A stretch of DNA of 64,000 nt from Bacteroidota bacterium (GCA_028876495.1 JAGWRO010000038.1:62001-126000); one strand, 5' to 3'; positions 27,163 to 35,303 are shown, numbered from the stretch's first letter. Notes: generated from the letters alone by a model not told the origin. Made by a program: numbers and translations.

Positions 27163-28500
27163 TCATTTCATCTTAAATCCTTCCAAAAACTTAGTAGTGA
27201 AATTTCCTTTCCTGAAGTCTTCATTTTGCATCAGTTGCAGATGAAAAGGGATTGTGGTTTTAATTCCTTCAATTACATATTCGCTTAAAGCTCTGTACAT
27301 CGTATCTATCGCTTCATCGCGGGTTTGAGCCATTGTAATTAATTTTCCGATCATACTATCGTAATAAGGAGGAATCACATAACCGGAATAGCAGTGGCTG
27401 TCAACACGAACGCCATGGCCGCCAGGCTGATTAAGAGCCGTAATTCTTCCCGGAGAAGGGCGAAAATCATTGTATGGATCTTCCGCATTGATACGGCATT
27501 CAATCGCATGCATTTCAGGATAATAATTTCTTCCGGAAATTCTTTCTCCTGCAGCAATCTTTATCTGTTCTTTTATTAAATCATAATTCACCACTTCCTC
27601 TGTAACGCAATGCTCCACCTGTATCCGCGTATTCATTTCCATAAAATAAAAATTCCTGTCTTTATCTACCAAAAACTCCACCGTACCTACGCTTTCGTAA
27701 TTAATCGCCGCAGCAGCTTTAATCGCCGCTTCACCCATTCTTTCTCTCAATTCCGGAGTCATAAAAGGTGAAGGAGATTCTTCCACCAACTTTTGATGGC
27801 GGCGCTGTATAGAGCAATCACGCTCGCTTAAATGACAAACATTTCCGTATTGGTCACCGGCAATTTGTATTTCAATATGCCTGGGTTCTTCCACAAATTT
27901 TTCCATGTAAATCCCATCATTTTTAAATGACGCACCCGCTTCTATTTTCGCAGTCTCATACGCTTTTTCCATTTCCTTCTCATTCCAAACCACGCGCATT
28001 CCTTTTCCTCCTCCGCCGGCTGTTGCCTTTAATATTACAGGATATCCAACTTCTGCAGCAGATTTTTTTGCATGATCCACATCAGTCAATAATCCCTCAA
28101 CACCCGGAACCACAGGAACTCCGGCAATAATCATCGTCTCTTTAGCGGTGATCTTATCGCCCATAGAATTGATCATGGCAGGTGTGGGGCCAATAAATTT
28201 AATACCATGGTCAAAACATATCTGCGCGAATTTTGCATTCTCTGCCAGAAAACCATAGCCAGGATGAATTGCATCAGCATTGGTAATTTCTACCGCTGCC
28301 ATAATGTGAGGAATATTTAAATAACTGTCAGCGCTTGCAGGCTTTCCGATACAAACCGCTTCATCAGCAAATTTTACATGGAGGCTGTCTTTATCAGCCG
28401 TAGAATAAACGGCAACCGTTTTGATTCCCATTTCTTTACATGTCCGTATAATCCGAAGGGCAATCTCTCCCCTGTTTGCAATAAGTATTTTTTTAAACAT
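27163..28500 (-). CDS. accC: Acetyl-CoA carboxylase biotin carboxylase subunit
   Basis: AccC carboxylates the biotin on AccB with ATP and bicarbonate, the first step of fatty-acid synthesis. It starts [19 protein letters not shown]. The ATP-grasp glycine loop [15 protein letters not shown] and the catalytic block [18 protein letters not shown] are intact. At 445 residues it is full length. The usual partner accB is upstream on the same strand, but a four-helix-bundle gene and repeats lie between them, so the gap is about 450 bp instead of the normal few bases. Confidence 0.97.
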   Translation of the reverse strand: MFKKILIANRGEIALRIIRTCKEMGIKTVAVYSTADKDSLHVKFADEAVCIGKPASADSYLNIPHIMAAVEITNADAIHPGYGFLAENAKFAQICFDHGIKFIGPTPAMINSMGDKITAKETMIIAGVPVVPGVEGLLTDVDHAKKSAAEVGYPVILKATAGGGGKGMRVVWNEKEMEKAYETAKIEAGASFKNDGIYMEKFVEEPRHIEIQIAGDQYGNVCHLSERDCSIQRRHQKLVEESPSPFMTPELRERMGEAAIKAAAAINYESVGTVEFLVDKDRNFYFMEMNTRIQVEHCVTEEVVNYDLIKEQIKIAAGERISGRNYYPEMHAIECRINAEDPYNDFRPSPGRITALNQPGGHGVRVDSHCYSGYVIPPYYDSMIGKLITMAQTRDEAIDTMYRALSEYVIEGIKTTIPFHLQLMQNEDFRKGNFTTKFLEGFKMK

Positions 28501-28511
28501 CTTTTTAATGT

Positions 28512-28541
28512 GCTAATTAGCCAATTAGCTAATAAGCTAAT
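28512..28541 (+). repeat. Octamer repeat array, left flank of the four-helix-bundle gene
   Basis: GCTAATTA, GCCAATTA and GCTAATAA follow each other in 8-bp phase, and further GCTAAT units extend to about 28551. The 30-bp block matches the reverse complement of 28913-28942 at 25 of 30 positions, so the two flank the gene as inverted repeats. Confidence 0.75.
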
Positions 28542-28565
28542 TTATGCTAATCTCAGTTTTTAATT

Positions 28566-28874
28566 TTATATTCTGCGTCTCAAAACGTTATAAGCTTCCG
28601 GATAAATAGTTGAAAGGCTGCAGAGCAGAAGCCAGTATTGTGTTTCATCAGCTTCTTTTGCTGCAATTTTTATTTTATGAATAAAGTCAGCCTTGCTTTC
28701 CGCATTTTGAGCCTCCATTGTATTTGCTCCAATTGAAGTTGCGGACTTAAGCAATTGCCTGCTGATCGTATATTTCTTAGTTGAATCCAAAAAATCACAA
28801 TAATTAATCACCAATAATGAAAAATCAAAAGTCATTTTTAAAATGGGATTGGCTTCGATTTCTTCCTTTTTCAT
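28566..28874 (-). CDS. Four-helix-bundle protein (23S rRNA intervening-sequence protein family) inserted between accB and accC
   Basis: This 102-residue protein matches the S23/IVP family. The core is ISRQLLKSATSIGANTMEAQ followed by SKADFIHKIKIAAKEADETQ and YWLLLC. The family forms pentameric four-helix bundles and is often encoded inside intervening sequences of 23S rRNA genes; its molecular role is unclear. I use the ATG at 28874 and not the TTG at 28892. The protein ends early (NVLRRRI), so the last helix seems shortened. It is flanked by inverted octamer arrays and splits the accB-accC operon, which suggests arrival as a small mobile unit. Confidence 0.88.
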   Translation of the reverse strand: MKKEEIEANPILKMTFDFSLLVINYCDFLDSTKKYTISRQLLKSATSIGANTMEAQNAESKADFIHKIKIAAKEADETQYWLLLCSLSTIYPEAYNVLRRRI

Positions 28875-28912
28875 AACAGCAATTTTAGACAATTGTTCAT
28901 TTACGGTCTTTC

Positions 28913-28942
28913 ATTAGCACATCAGCAAATTGGCTAATCAGC
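28913..28942 (-). repeat. Octamer repeat array, right flank of the four-helix-bundle gene
   Basis: On the minus strand this reads GCTGATTAGCCAATTTGCTG and then ATGTGCTAAT, in 8-bp phase. It is an imperfect inverted copy (25/30) of 28512-28541. It ends 11 bp before the accB stop codon. Confidence 0.75.
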
Positions 28943-28953
28943 TAATCTGGAAA

Positions 28954-29436
28954 TTAAGCCGGTTCCACCAAAAACAAAGGCTGATCGAATTCAACCGGGG
29001 AAGCATCTTCTACCAAAACCTTTACGATCTTGCCGGCAACTTCACTTTCAATTTCATTAAACAATTTCATGGCTTCGATGATACAAACCACCTGCCCTAC
29101 TTCTACCTCGTCGCCAACACTTGCAAACAATGGTTTGCCTGGACCTGCCTGACGATAAAAAGTCCCAATCATAGGACTTTTTATAGTAAGAAGATTTTCC
29201 TGTTTTGCAGGCTCTGCAGCTTTTGATTCACCGGTTTTTGTCGGGGCTGCCTGGGGTGCCTGGGCAACTGGTTGTTGAATGTGCTGAACCGGTTGAACCA
29301 TAGGCTGACCAATAAGTTGAGCCGGTTCTTTTTTTTGCTTAATTGTAATTTTAAATCCCTCATTTTCGATCATCAATTCACCGATATTGCTTTTATTAAC
29401 AAGCTTTACCAATTCATGAATTTGTTTAATGTCCAT
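28954..29436 (-). CDS. accB: Acetyl-CoA carboxylase biotin carboxyl carrier protein
   Basis: AccB carries the biotin that AccC carboxylates. The N-terminal domain (residues 1-35) is followed by a Pro/Ala/Gln-rich swinging linker (40-80) and a biotinyl domain (82-160). The biotinylated Lys is K124 in CIIEAMKLFNEIE. The length of 160 residues is typical. It lies 106 bp downstream of efp on the same strand, an efp-accB-accC order that is usual in this phylum except for the inserted gene. Confidence 0.96.
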   Translation of the reverse strand: MDIKQIHELVKLVNKSNIGELMIENEGFKITIKQKKEPAQLIGQPMVQPVQHIQQPVAQAPQAAPTKTGESKAAEPAKQENLLTIKSPMIGTFYRQAGPGKPLFASVGDEVEVGQVVCIIEAMKLFNEIESEVAGKIVKVLVEDASPVEFDQPLFLVEPA

Positions 29437-29542
29437 ATTGGAAATTATATTTAGGTTATGGGAAAAGTGTGGCTAAGTTACTTTATTAATTGAAAATTAG
29501 ATAGATAAATGTAAATAATAAATCATCAACATCAGTTGGTAT

Positions 29543-30109
29543 TTATTCTTTTACTCTTTCTACGTACTCGCCTGTTTTAGAGTTTACTCTTATCAGTTCT
29601 CCCTCATTTACAAATAAAGGGACATTTACGGTAGCGCCGGTTTCTACTGTGGCAGGTTTCAGCGTTTTTGTAGCGGTATCACCTTTCATGCCAGGCTCGC
29701 TATAGGTTACCATCAAAACTATTTTATCGGGAAGTTCAACGCCCATAGGCAAATCAGTTTCTGTATTAATCAAAACCGAAACTTCCTGGCCGTCTTTTAA
29801 AAACTGAGGCGCATCCACCATTTCAGGGGCCACAACAATCTGCTCATAATTTTCTGTGTTCATGAAAGTGTAACCTGTATCATCCTTATAAAGATATTGA
29901 TAAGGCCTTTTTTCAACACGCACCGGGTGAATTGTTTCACCGCTATTCCATGTTTGTTCAATAGTTCGTCCGTTGTCAACGCCTTTTAGTTTTGCCCAAA
30001 CTTTTGCCGCAGCACGAGCCGTTTTGTTCTGTCCAAATTCTATAACCGTATAAAGACTACCGTCTATTTTTAAAATTAATCCTGTTCTTATATCCGAAGT
30101 AGATGCCAT
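29543..30109 (-). CDS. efp: Elongation factor P
   Basis: EF-P enters the ribosomal E site and helps peptide-bond formation at proline runs. Three domains are visible: the KOW-like N-domain (1-65), the OB domain with PYQYLYKDDTGYTFMNTENY, and the C-terminal OB domain ending NVPLFVNEGELIRVNSKTGE. The tip of domain I, which normally reads PGKG or similar with a modified Lys or Arg, here reads GQNKTARAAAKVW and is about two residues longer. The modified residue may be R32, or there may be none. Confidence 0.95.
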   Translation of the reverse strand: MASTSDIRTGLILKIDGSLYTVIEFGQNKTARAAAKVWAKLKGVDNGRTIEQTWNSGETIHPVRVEKRPYQYLYKDDTGYTFMNTENYEQIVVAPEMVDAPQFLKDGQEVSVLINTETDLPMGVELPDKIVLMVTYSEPGMKGDTATKTLKPATVETGATVNVPLFVNEGELIRVNSKTGEYVERVKE

Positions 30110-30131
30110 AAAGAAAACTTTTTTGAGGCTG

Positions 30132-30139
30132 CAAAGGTA
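30132..30139 (-). promoter_or_regulatory. -7 promoter box (TACCTTTG) of the efp-accB-accC operon
   Basis: The minus-strand octamer TACCTTTG fits TAnnTTTG and lies 23 bp before the efp ATG. It is identical to the box before the PTPS operon. A -33 box is not evident. Confidence 0.42.
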
Positions 30140-30210
30140 AAAGATTTGTTTTATTGTTGAAGTAAAAATTGGAAAGAAGAGACAACCACATCCATAATGA
30201 TTTCTATCTG

Positions 30211-30246
30211 CTAAACCGCCAAACCCTCTAAACTCTCTAAACCCTA
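30211..30246 (+). repeat. Four 9-bp tandem units (CTAAACCGC-type)
   Basis: CTAAACCGC, CAAACCCTC, TAAACTCTC and TAAACCCTA follow in strict 9-bp phase in the divergent spacer between efp and the first thioredoxin-fold gene. Confidence 0.6.
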
Positions 30247-30325
30247 ATTCATAAACTACTGCTAAAGCGCTAAGCAGGTATTTTCAACTCTAAACTTTTC
30301 CATAGCTTTATAAAAAATTTTATCC

Positions 30326-30826
30326 GTGAAGAAATTATTTATTTTTTGTGCTGCTGTTTTTATTTCGGCATCTGCTTTTTGTCAAACTGATAGCGCACAG
30401 GAAAACGCTCCTTACCTGAAGTATCCAACCATCCCGGAATTCACACTTTATAAAGCACCTGACAGCACTGCGTTTACGAGAGAAGACCTGAAGAAAAAAA
30501 AGAATACCATTTTTATTGTTTTCAGTCCCGAATGCAGCCATTGCCAGCACGAAACTGAGATGCTTACGCAGAATATTAAAAAGTTTAAAAACACCCAATT
30601 TGTAATGCTTACTTATTTGCCTTATGATGAAATGATAGATTTTTATAAACATTATCAAATCGCCAATTACCCGCAAATAACCATGGCGAGAGATACTAAA
30701 TTTTTCTTCCCGATCTATTTCAGGGTAAGAAATCTTCCTTCTATATTTATTTATGATAAAAAAGGACACTTAAAAAAATCGTTTGAAGGCGATGTAAAAC
30801 CTGAAACACTGTTAGCTCAATTATAA
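30326..30826 (+). CDS. Secreted thioredoxin-fold (TlpA-like) protein, copy 1
   Basis: A Sec signal peptide (about residues 1-19, ending SAFCQ) is followed by a thioredoxin fold with the redox pair in FSPECSHCQHET (CxxC). The conserved cis-Pro region is LPSIFIYDKKGH. It probably reduces or reshuffles disulfides, or serves cytochrome maturation, in the periplasm. The start is GTG at 30326, giving MKKLFIFCAAVF. A close paralogue lies directly downstream; both contain YKAPDST before the thioredoxin core. Confidence 0.85.
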   Translation: MKKLFIFCAAVFISASAFCQTDSAQENAPYLKYPTIPEFTLYKAPDSTAFTREDLKKKKNTIFIVFSPECSHCQHETEMLTQNIKKFKNTQFVMLTYLPYDEMIDFYKHYQIANYPQITMARDTKFFFPIYFRVRNLPSIFIYDKKGHLKKSFEGDVKPETLLAQL

Positions 30827-30827
30827 A

Positions 30828-30852
30828 TTCTGCTCCGTAAAAATGAGCAGAA
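30828..30852 (+). terminator. Hairpin after thioredoxin-fold copy 1, weak terminator
   Basis: TTCTGCTC and GAGCAGAA form an 8-bp stem with a 9-nt loop, beginning right after the stop. No T-tract follows, so termination may be partial. Confidence 0.4.
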
Positions 30853-30964
30853 ATATTAAAATAAGAATCCTCATTAAAAGTTGGTTCACTGCTAATTAAA
30901 TCTTAAAATATCCTATCTGCTTCTAACTTTGGTGTTTTTTATTAGTTTTATAAAAAAATTTCAG

Positions 30965-31474
30965 ATGAAAAAACTTTTATTTATTCTTTCATGCTTCTTT
31001 ATTTCTTATACGGGATTTTCACAAACCAATGCTGCTACAGATAACCGTCCTGAGTTTGTAAAAGACCCCACCATTCCCAACTTTACCATTTATAAAGCAC
31101 CCGACAGTACCATTTATACCAACCATGATCTCAAAAAAAACAAACCGACTTTATTGATGATCTTTAGCCCGGAATGTGGTCATTGCCAGAATGAAACAAG
31201 TGAATTGACAAAATATATTGATCACTTTAAAAATGTGCAGATAGTAATGGTAACATGGCTTCCCTACACAGAGATGATGGCGTTTTACCATAATTTTAAA
31301 ATTGCACAATATCCTGAAATAACAATGGGTTGGGACAAAAAAGATTTTTTCCTTCCTTACTACCACGTTCAAATGTATCCCGATCTTGTTGCTTATGACA
31401 GACACGGGAAGTATGTAAATTCTTTCAGCGGTGTTATTAAACTCGAAGATGTAGTGAAGGCGTTGAACCAGTAG
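30965..31474 (+). CDS. Secreted thioredoxin-fold (TlpA-like) protein, copy 2
   Basis: This 169-residue paralogue of the preceding gene has a signal peptide (ending YTGFSQ), the shared KDPTIPNFTIYKAPDST segment and the CxxC pair in FSPECGHCQNET. The C-terminal strand carries MYPDLVAYDRHGKYV. I use the ATG at 30965; an upstream extension of 12 codons has no support. The two copies differ enough to be an old duplication. They may have different partners or form a relay. Confidence 0.85.
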   Translation: MKKLLFILSCFFISYTGFSQTNAATDNRPEFVKDPTIPNFTIYKAPDSTIYTNHDLKKNKPTLLMIFSPECGHCQNETSELTKYIDHFKNVQIVMVTWLPYTEMMAFYHNFKIAQYPEITMGWDKKDFFLPYYHVQMYPDLVAYDRHGKYVNSFSGVIKLEDVVKALNQ

Positions 31475-31544
31475 GACTATAACTGTTTTATTGGTTTTTA
31501 TTTCACGAATTTTAGCGAATTACAACGAATTTCACTTTTGAAAA

Positions 31545-31584
31545 AAAGAATAGCTTTCTCCATCAAAGAATAGCTTTCTCCATC
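31545..31584 (+). repeat. Perfect tandem duplication of a 20-bp unit
   Basis: AAAGAATAGCTTTCTCCATC occurs twice without a gap in the spacer before mdh. Just before it, CGAATT units recur with about 10-bp spacing (31506-31532). Confidence 0.8.
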
Positions 31585-31690
31585 CGCATTTTACTTTATG
31601 CCTTGGTATCTTAGTGGCGAAAAATCCTTTTAATCAGTGGCAAAAATTTATGCATGATCAAAATCAACCATAACAATACTACAATTCATT

Positions 31691-31698
31691 TACCTTTG
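31691..31698 (+). promoter_or_regulatory. -7 promoter box (TACCTTTG) of mdh
   Basis: TACCTTTG fits TAnnTTTG, 39 bp before the mdh ATG. A matching TTTG at -33 is missing. Confidence 0.38.
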
Positions 31699-31737
31699 AC
31701 CGATAACCCAATTTTTAAAAATAAATTATAAAATAAG

Positions 31738-32670
31738 ATGAAAGTAACCGTAGTAGGCGCCGGTGCAGTTGGCGCTACCTGTGCCGACAACATTGCCCGC
31801 AAAGAACTTTGTGAAGAACTGGTAATGCTCGATATTAAAGAAGGAATTACCGAAGGTAAAGCAATGGATTTTTTGCAGAGCGCTACCATGCTGGGAAGCG
31901 ATACAAAAATTATCGGCAGCACGAATGATTATTCTAAAACCAAGGGAAGCAATGTGGTGGTGATCACTTCCGGCATTCCACGTAAGCCGGGAATGACGCG
32001 TGAAGAACTGATCGGCATCAATGCAGGCATTGTAAAAGAGGTTACTTCAAAAATATTAGAGCAATCGCCGGATGCTATTATCGTGGTGATCAGCAACCCG
32101 ATGGACACGATGACATACCTCACATTAAAATCAACCGGCCTTCCCAAAAACCGTGTGATCGGTATGGGCGGATTATTAGATAGTTCAAGATTCAAATATT
32201 TTCTGTCTCAGGCTATGAATGTGTCTGCGCAAGACTTACAGGGTGTGGTGATTGGCGGACACGGAGATACTACAATGATTCCTCTTACCAGATTGGCTAC
32301 TTACCAGGGAACACCGGTTTCCAATTATTTGGATGAAGCCGCTTTACAAAAAGTAGCTGCTGACACAATGGTTGGAGGTGCAACACTTACCAAATTATTA
32401 GGCACCAGCGCATGGTATGCTCCCGGAGCTGCTGGCGCAACATTGGTAGAAGCTATTGTGCGCGATGAAAAGAAATTAATTCCTTGCTGCGTAATGCTTG
32501 ATGGCGAATACGGACAAAAAGATATTTGTATCGGTGTACCTGTAGTGATAGGAAAAAATGGATGGGAAAAAATAATTGATTTCCAACTGACCGAAGACGA
32601 GAAAGCCAAATTCAACAAGAGCGCTGAAGCAGTAAGAAATATGAACGCTGCCTTGGAAGGATTGAAATAG
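31738..32670 (+). CDS. mdh: Malate dehydrogenase
   Basis: Mdh interconverts malate and oxaloacetate with NAD in the TCA cycle. The NAD-binding start is VTVVGAGAVGATCADNIA, with D33 (LDIKEG) of the second strand expected to select NAD. The substrate-binding Arg segment RKPGMTREELIGINAGIV and the catalytic His in VIGGHGDTTMIPL are intact. It has 310 residues and is of the LDH-like MDH type. It is probably monocistronic and closes with a strong terminator. Confidence 0.96.
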   Translation: MKVTVVGAGAVGATCADNIARKELCEELVMLDIKEGITEGKAMDFLQSATMLGSDTKIIGSTNDYSKTKGSNVVVITSGIPRKPGMTREELIGINAGIVKEVTSKILEQSPDAIIVVISNPMDTMTYLTLKSTGLPKNRVIGMGGLLDSSRFKYFLSQAMNVSAQDLQGVVIGGHGDTTMIPLTRLATYQGTPVSNYLDEAALQKVAADTMVGGATLTKLLGTSAWYAPGAAGATLVEAIVRDEKKLIPCCVMLDGEYGQKDICIGVPVVIGKNGWEKIIDFQLTEDEKAKFNKSAEAVRNMNAALEGLK

Positions 32671-32696
32671 TCATGAATGCCGGATCATAGAATTAA

Positions 32697-32722
32697 AACC
32701 GATGCAAAGATTTGCATCGGTT
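32697..32722 (+). terminator. Intrinsic terminator of mdh
   Basis: AACCGATGCAAA and TTTGCATCGGTT form a 12-bp perfect stem with a 2-base spacer, followed by a further T-run, 26 bp after the mdh stop. Confidence 0.88.
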
Positions 32723-32758
32723 TTTTTATTAAAATCAAAAAATTAAAAACAACTTTTT

Positions 32759-33361
32759 ATGAACCCAATAACTATACAGGAACTAATTGGAAACACTGAC
32801 ATTTATTTACTTGACCAAATAATAAAACGCAGGTACAAACCAACTGACAAAATCTTAGATGCCGGTTGTGGCGGCGGAAAAAATCTATTTTGGTTTTTAA
32901 AAAACGAAATTGATATTTATGGAATTGATAAAGATGCAACTCCTGTCAATTATTTAAAATCTCTCCATCCGGATTTTACATCAGAAAGATTCCAGGTAGC
33001 CGAAACCGATCAGCTTCCTTTTGAAGATAATTTTTTCGACCATGTAATAAGCAGTGCTGTTCTACACTTTGCAAAATCTACTCCACATTTTTATAACATG
33101 GTAAAAGAGTTGGTGCGTGTTTTAAAACCAAAAGGTTCTTTATTTATAAGAATGGCATCATCCATAGGATTGGAAGACAAGGTAAAATTAATTGAAGACG
33201 GGGTATATCATATTCCTGATGGAACGGCCCGATTCCTTTTAACGCCCACCCTTCTTGACAAAGCTATGCAGCAAAATAATTTATCTTTTATAGAGCCTTT
33301 AAAAATAGTAAACGTTAATAACATCCGTTGTATGAGTACTTTGGTTTTAATGAAAAACTAA
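32759..33361 (+). CDS. SAM-dependent methyltransferase (class I)
   Basis: This 200-residue enzyme has the class I SAM-binding motif LDAGCGGGKNLFWFL (motif I), an acidic motif II (IYGIDKDAT), and motifs IV to VI in FDHVISSAVLHF and RVLKPKGSLFIRMAS. This is the methyltransf_11-like pattern. The substrate cannot be told. The gene lies between two terminators, so it has its own transcript. Confidence 0.9.
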   Translation: MNPITIQELIGNTDIYLLDQIIKRRYKPTDKILDAGCGGGKNLFWFLKNEIDIYGIDKDATPVNYLKSLHPDFTSERFQVAETDQLPFEDNFFDHVISSAVLHFAKSTPHFYNMVKELVRVLKPKGSLFIRMASSIGLEDKVKLIEDGVYHIPDGTARFLLTPTLLDKAMQQNNLSFIEPLKIVNVNNIRCMSTLVLMKN

Positions 33362-33392
33362 TGGCTTTTCTGAAACAAAATTTTAAACCATA

Positions 33393-33425
33393 AAAAATAG
33401 CCGGGCTTATGGTCCGACTATTTTT
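33393..33425. terminator. Terminator hairpin, probably bidirectional
   Basis: AAAAATAGCCGGGC pairs with GTCCGACTATTTTT (14 bp with one mismatch and one G-T) around a 5-nt loop. It lies between the methyltransferase gene and the convergent secreted-protein gene, and has A/T tracts on both sides. Confidence 0.8.
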
Positions 33426-33479
33426 CGTGGGAAATTCGCTTCCTGATCTTTTTTAAAGTAATTCATTATAATGAACCAT

Positions 33480-33989
33480 TCATGATGTGGTATTGCCATT
33501 ACCAGGTTTCTGATTGTTTTTCATTCCAGGATTTTGATTGTCCGTATTCAACTGTTTTACAAAATCCTTTTCTGCATTAACAATGCTTTGGTTTCTTTCA
33601 GTTTTTAAAGAAAATATTTTCTGTTTTTTTTGCGAATGACTTAAACTTTTATCATGCCTTACTTGATGGATTTTGTTTTTATAATCCATTTTAATCGTTT
33701 TAAATTGTAACGACAACTTGTATTGAATTGCCTTGTTACTATTATGGGAAGTTCTATTCCAGAATCGATAACCGTAATATGGATATCCATAATAAGGATA
33801 TCCAAAATAAGAGTAGCCATAAGGGTAATTATATCCCAGTCCATAATTAAGAGGAATATCATAAACCCGTGAATGGAATTCACCTCTTTCTTCAGAAGAT
33901 CCATTGTGTGCATCAGAATCTCCCTTTCGTTGAGCTGAAACCCTTACCGATAATGATATTGATAACAGCATTAATAATATAGTTTTCAT
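33480..33989 (-). CDS. Small secreted Tyr/Gly-rich protein
   Basis: The start at 33989 gives a clear signal peptide (MKTILLMLLSISLSVRVSAQ). The mature protein has a Tyr/Gly/Pro repeat region (GYPYYGYPYYGY at about residues 70-82), then a Lys-rich helical segment (about 90-150) and an Asn/Pro/Gly-rich tail. It is likely a periplasmic or cell-surface structural protein. I recognise no family. A longer frame to 34067 would place a transmembrane-like stretch before the signal peptide and is less likely. Confidence 0.7.
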   Translation of the reverse strand: MKTILLMLLSISLSVRVSAQRKGDSDAHNGSSEERGEFHSRVYDIPLNYGLGYNYPYGYSYFGYPYYGYPYYGYRFWNRTSHNSNKAIQYKLSLQFKTIKMDYKNKIHQVRHDKSLSHSQKKQKIFSLKTERNQSIVNAEKDFVKQLNTDNQNPGMKNNQKPGNGNTTS

Positions 33990-34170
33990 AATATTTGTGT
34001 TTAATATTTTAAAAAAATCTAAAAAATAAACTACAAATAGCATGTCAAAATAAAAGGGAAAGCCCACTTATAACTATCCATTAACCTAACATTTCCCTTA
34101 CTTAAAACTCAAATAGTATATTAAAAGATTCGAAAAAACGCTTACCTTTAAAAGGAACAAAAATGCAGAT

Positions 34171-34590
34171 ATGCCGGTCCAGTTCAAAATAAAAGTTACT
34201 AAAGAAATTCTTGAAAGAAGCCAGGGATGCGGAGCGTACGATGACGTTGAAAAGATTGGGAATAATTGTGCGATAGCTATTGCATTGAAAGATCTTTTTC
34301 CCGATGTTTTGGTAACAGCGCATCATATTTACCCTTTCGGGATTTATGAAAATAATGAATACAGCGACCTGCGAATTGCAATGCCTAAAATCGCCCTTGA
34401 TTTTGTAAAAGTCTTCGATTCGTTGCGAAGCATCCCTAAAGTGCGGCTGCACCTTCCCGAATTTGAATTTGAAATTTCAATTCCCGACGAAATCATTTCT
34501 CAAATCAATATTGATGAAGTAAAAAATATGGTTGAAGAAAATTCTTTTCTTTCTCAAAAACCTTTACTTCGTTATGAGCTACAGATTTAA
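34171..34590 (+). CDS. Conserved-looking small cytoplasmic protein of unknown function
   Basis: This 139-residue protein has no signal peptide. It begins MPVQFKIKVTKEILERSQGC and has regular strand-helix alternation (NCAIAIALKDLFPDVLVTAH; RIAMPKIALDFVKVFD), with an acidic C-terminal helix. Codon-level composition is that of a normal gene, and the opposite-strand frame looks like a shadow. No catalytic motif is evident. It is followed after 22 bp by a dispersed A/T-rich element. Confidence 0.65.
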   Translation: MPVQFKIKVTKEILERSQGCGAYDDVEKIGNNCAIAIALKDLFPDVLVTAHHIYPFGIYENNEYSDLRIAMPKIALDFVKVFDSLRSIPKVRLHLPEFEFEISIPDEIISQINIDEVKNMVEENSFLSQKPLLRYELQI

Positions 34591-34611
34591 AAAAATTCAA
34601 TTGCTATATTC

Positions 34612-34645
34612 AAAATAAAATTCTTCAAAATTTGTAGATTTACTG
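34612..34645 (+). repeat. Dispersed A/T-rich 3'-end element
   Basis: AAAATAAAATTCTTC then AAAATTTGTAGATTTACTG, starting 22 bp after the stop of the preceding gene. Confidence 0.6.
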
Positions 34646-34731
34646 CCTGCTTTTTGCCCAACTATTTAAGTTGGTAAAATGGTTGTATTAAGTACATCCT
34701 CAGAAAAGTAATTTTTGTTTTCCCTCTCAGA

Positions 34732-35214
34732 GCCGACAATAGCTCCAACGGTGGTGGCGAATCATTTGGCCTTAATTATGCAGATGTTCCCCTGCTGTTT
34801 GAATATTGCCTGGGCTATCACCAAGGGGTAACAAGAGCAAGCCATACACCCGGAAGAACAAATTACAATGGGGTTCAAAATTCAGATGGCTCCGTTACAG
34901 TCACAGAAAGAAGTACGCCGGGAACTTATAATCCGGGCGGACAAAAAACATCCACCGGAACCTTTATTTATTTTGGGCCACAAATTTCATATCTATTCAA
35001 ATCTTATAATTATACCGGCGATCCGATTAAAGATTCCAATCTCAAGAACACCTATGTTGGACTAGTAGGTGGATTAACTTTTTGTACACATAAAGTAAAC
35101 TTTGACTTCTCTTACCAGCAAGGAATGACCAGTATTTATAGTGGCAAAAATTTTACCGTAAGTGGCTTTATGTTAAGAATCGGCGTTAATTTTGGAAACA
35201 GACTTTATAATTAG
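34732..35214 (+). pseudogene. 5'-truncated outer-membrane beta-barrel protein fragment
   Basis: The frame from about 34732 to the stop at 35214 reads as the C-terminal 160 residues of a beta-barrel protein. It has alternating strands rich in Tyr, Phe and Gly, for example GTFIYFGPQISYLFKSY, VGLVGGLTFCTHKVNFDFSY and a final strand FTVSGFMLRIGVNFGNRLYN. No start codon, signal peptide or upstream strands are present in this frame, and it closes at a stop near 34670. The gene seems to have lost its 5' half. A dispersed element lies about 90 bp before the surviving part. Confidence 0.7.
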
Positions 35215-35252
35215 TCACTCTCGAAAAAAATTCCTGAGCCCATTTCTCTCTC

Positions 35253-35273
35253 GCCTGCTTTCGCGAAGCAGGC
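35253..35273. repeat. Perfect G/C-rich hairpin
   Basis: GCCTGCTT and AAGCAGGC pair around TCGCG. It stands out in an A/T-rich spacer, 39 bp after the barrel fragment. No T-tract follows directly, so it may be a REP-like repeat and not a terminator. Confidence 0.5.
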
Positions 35274-35303
35274 TGGATGATACTCTTTTTGTTAATGCAA
35301 CTT

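Noticed and set aside
34102-34452. 116-codon minus-strand frame opposite the 139-residue protein gene
   Set aside because: The plus-strand frame has the better coding pattern; this looks like its shadow.
34868-35065. 65-codon plus-strand frame inside the barrel fragment
   Set aside because: It is out of phase with the beta-barrel frame, which reads through this part with clear strand patterns.
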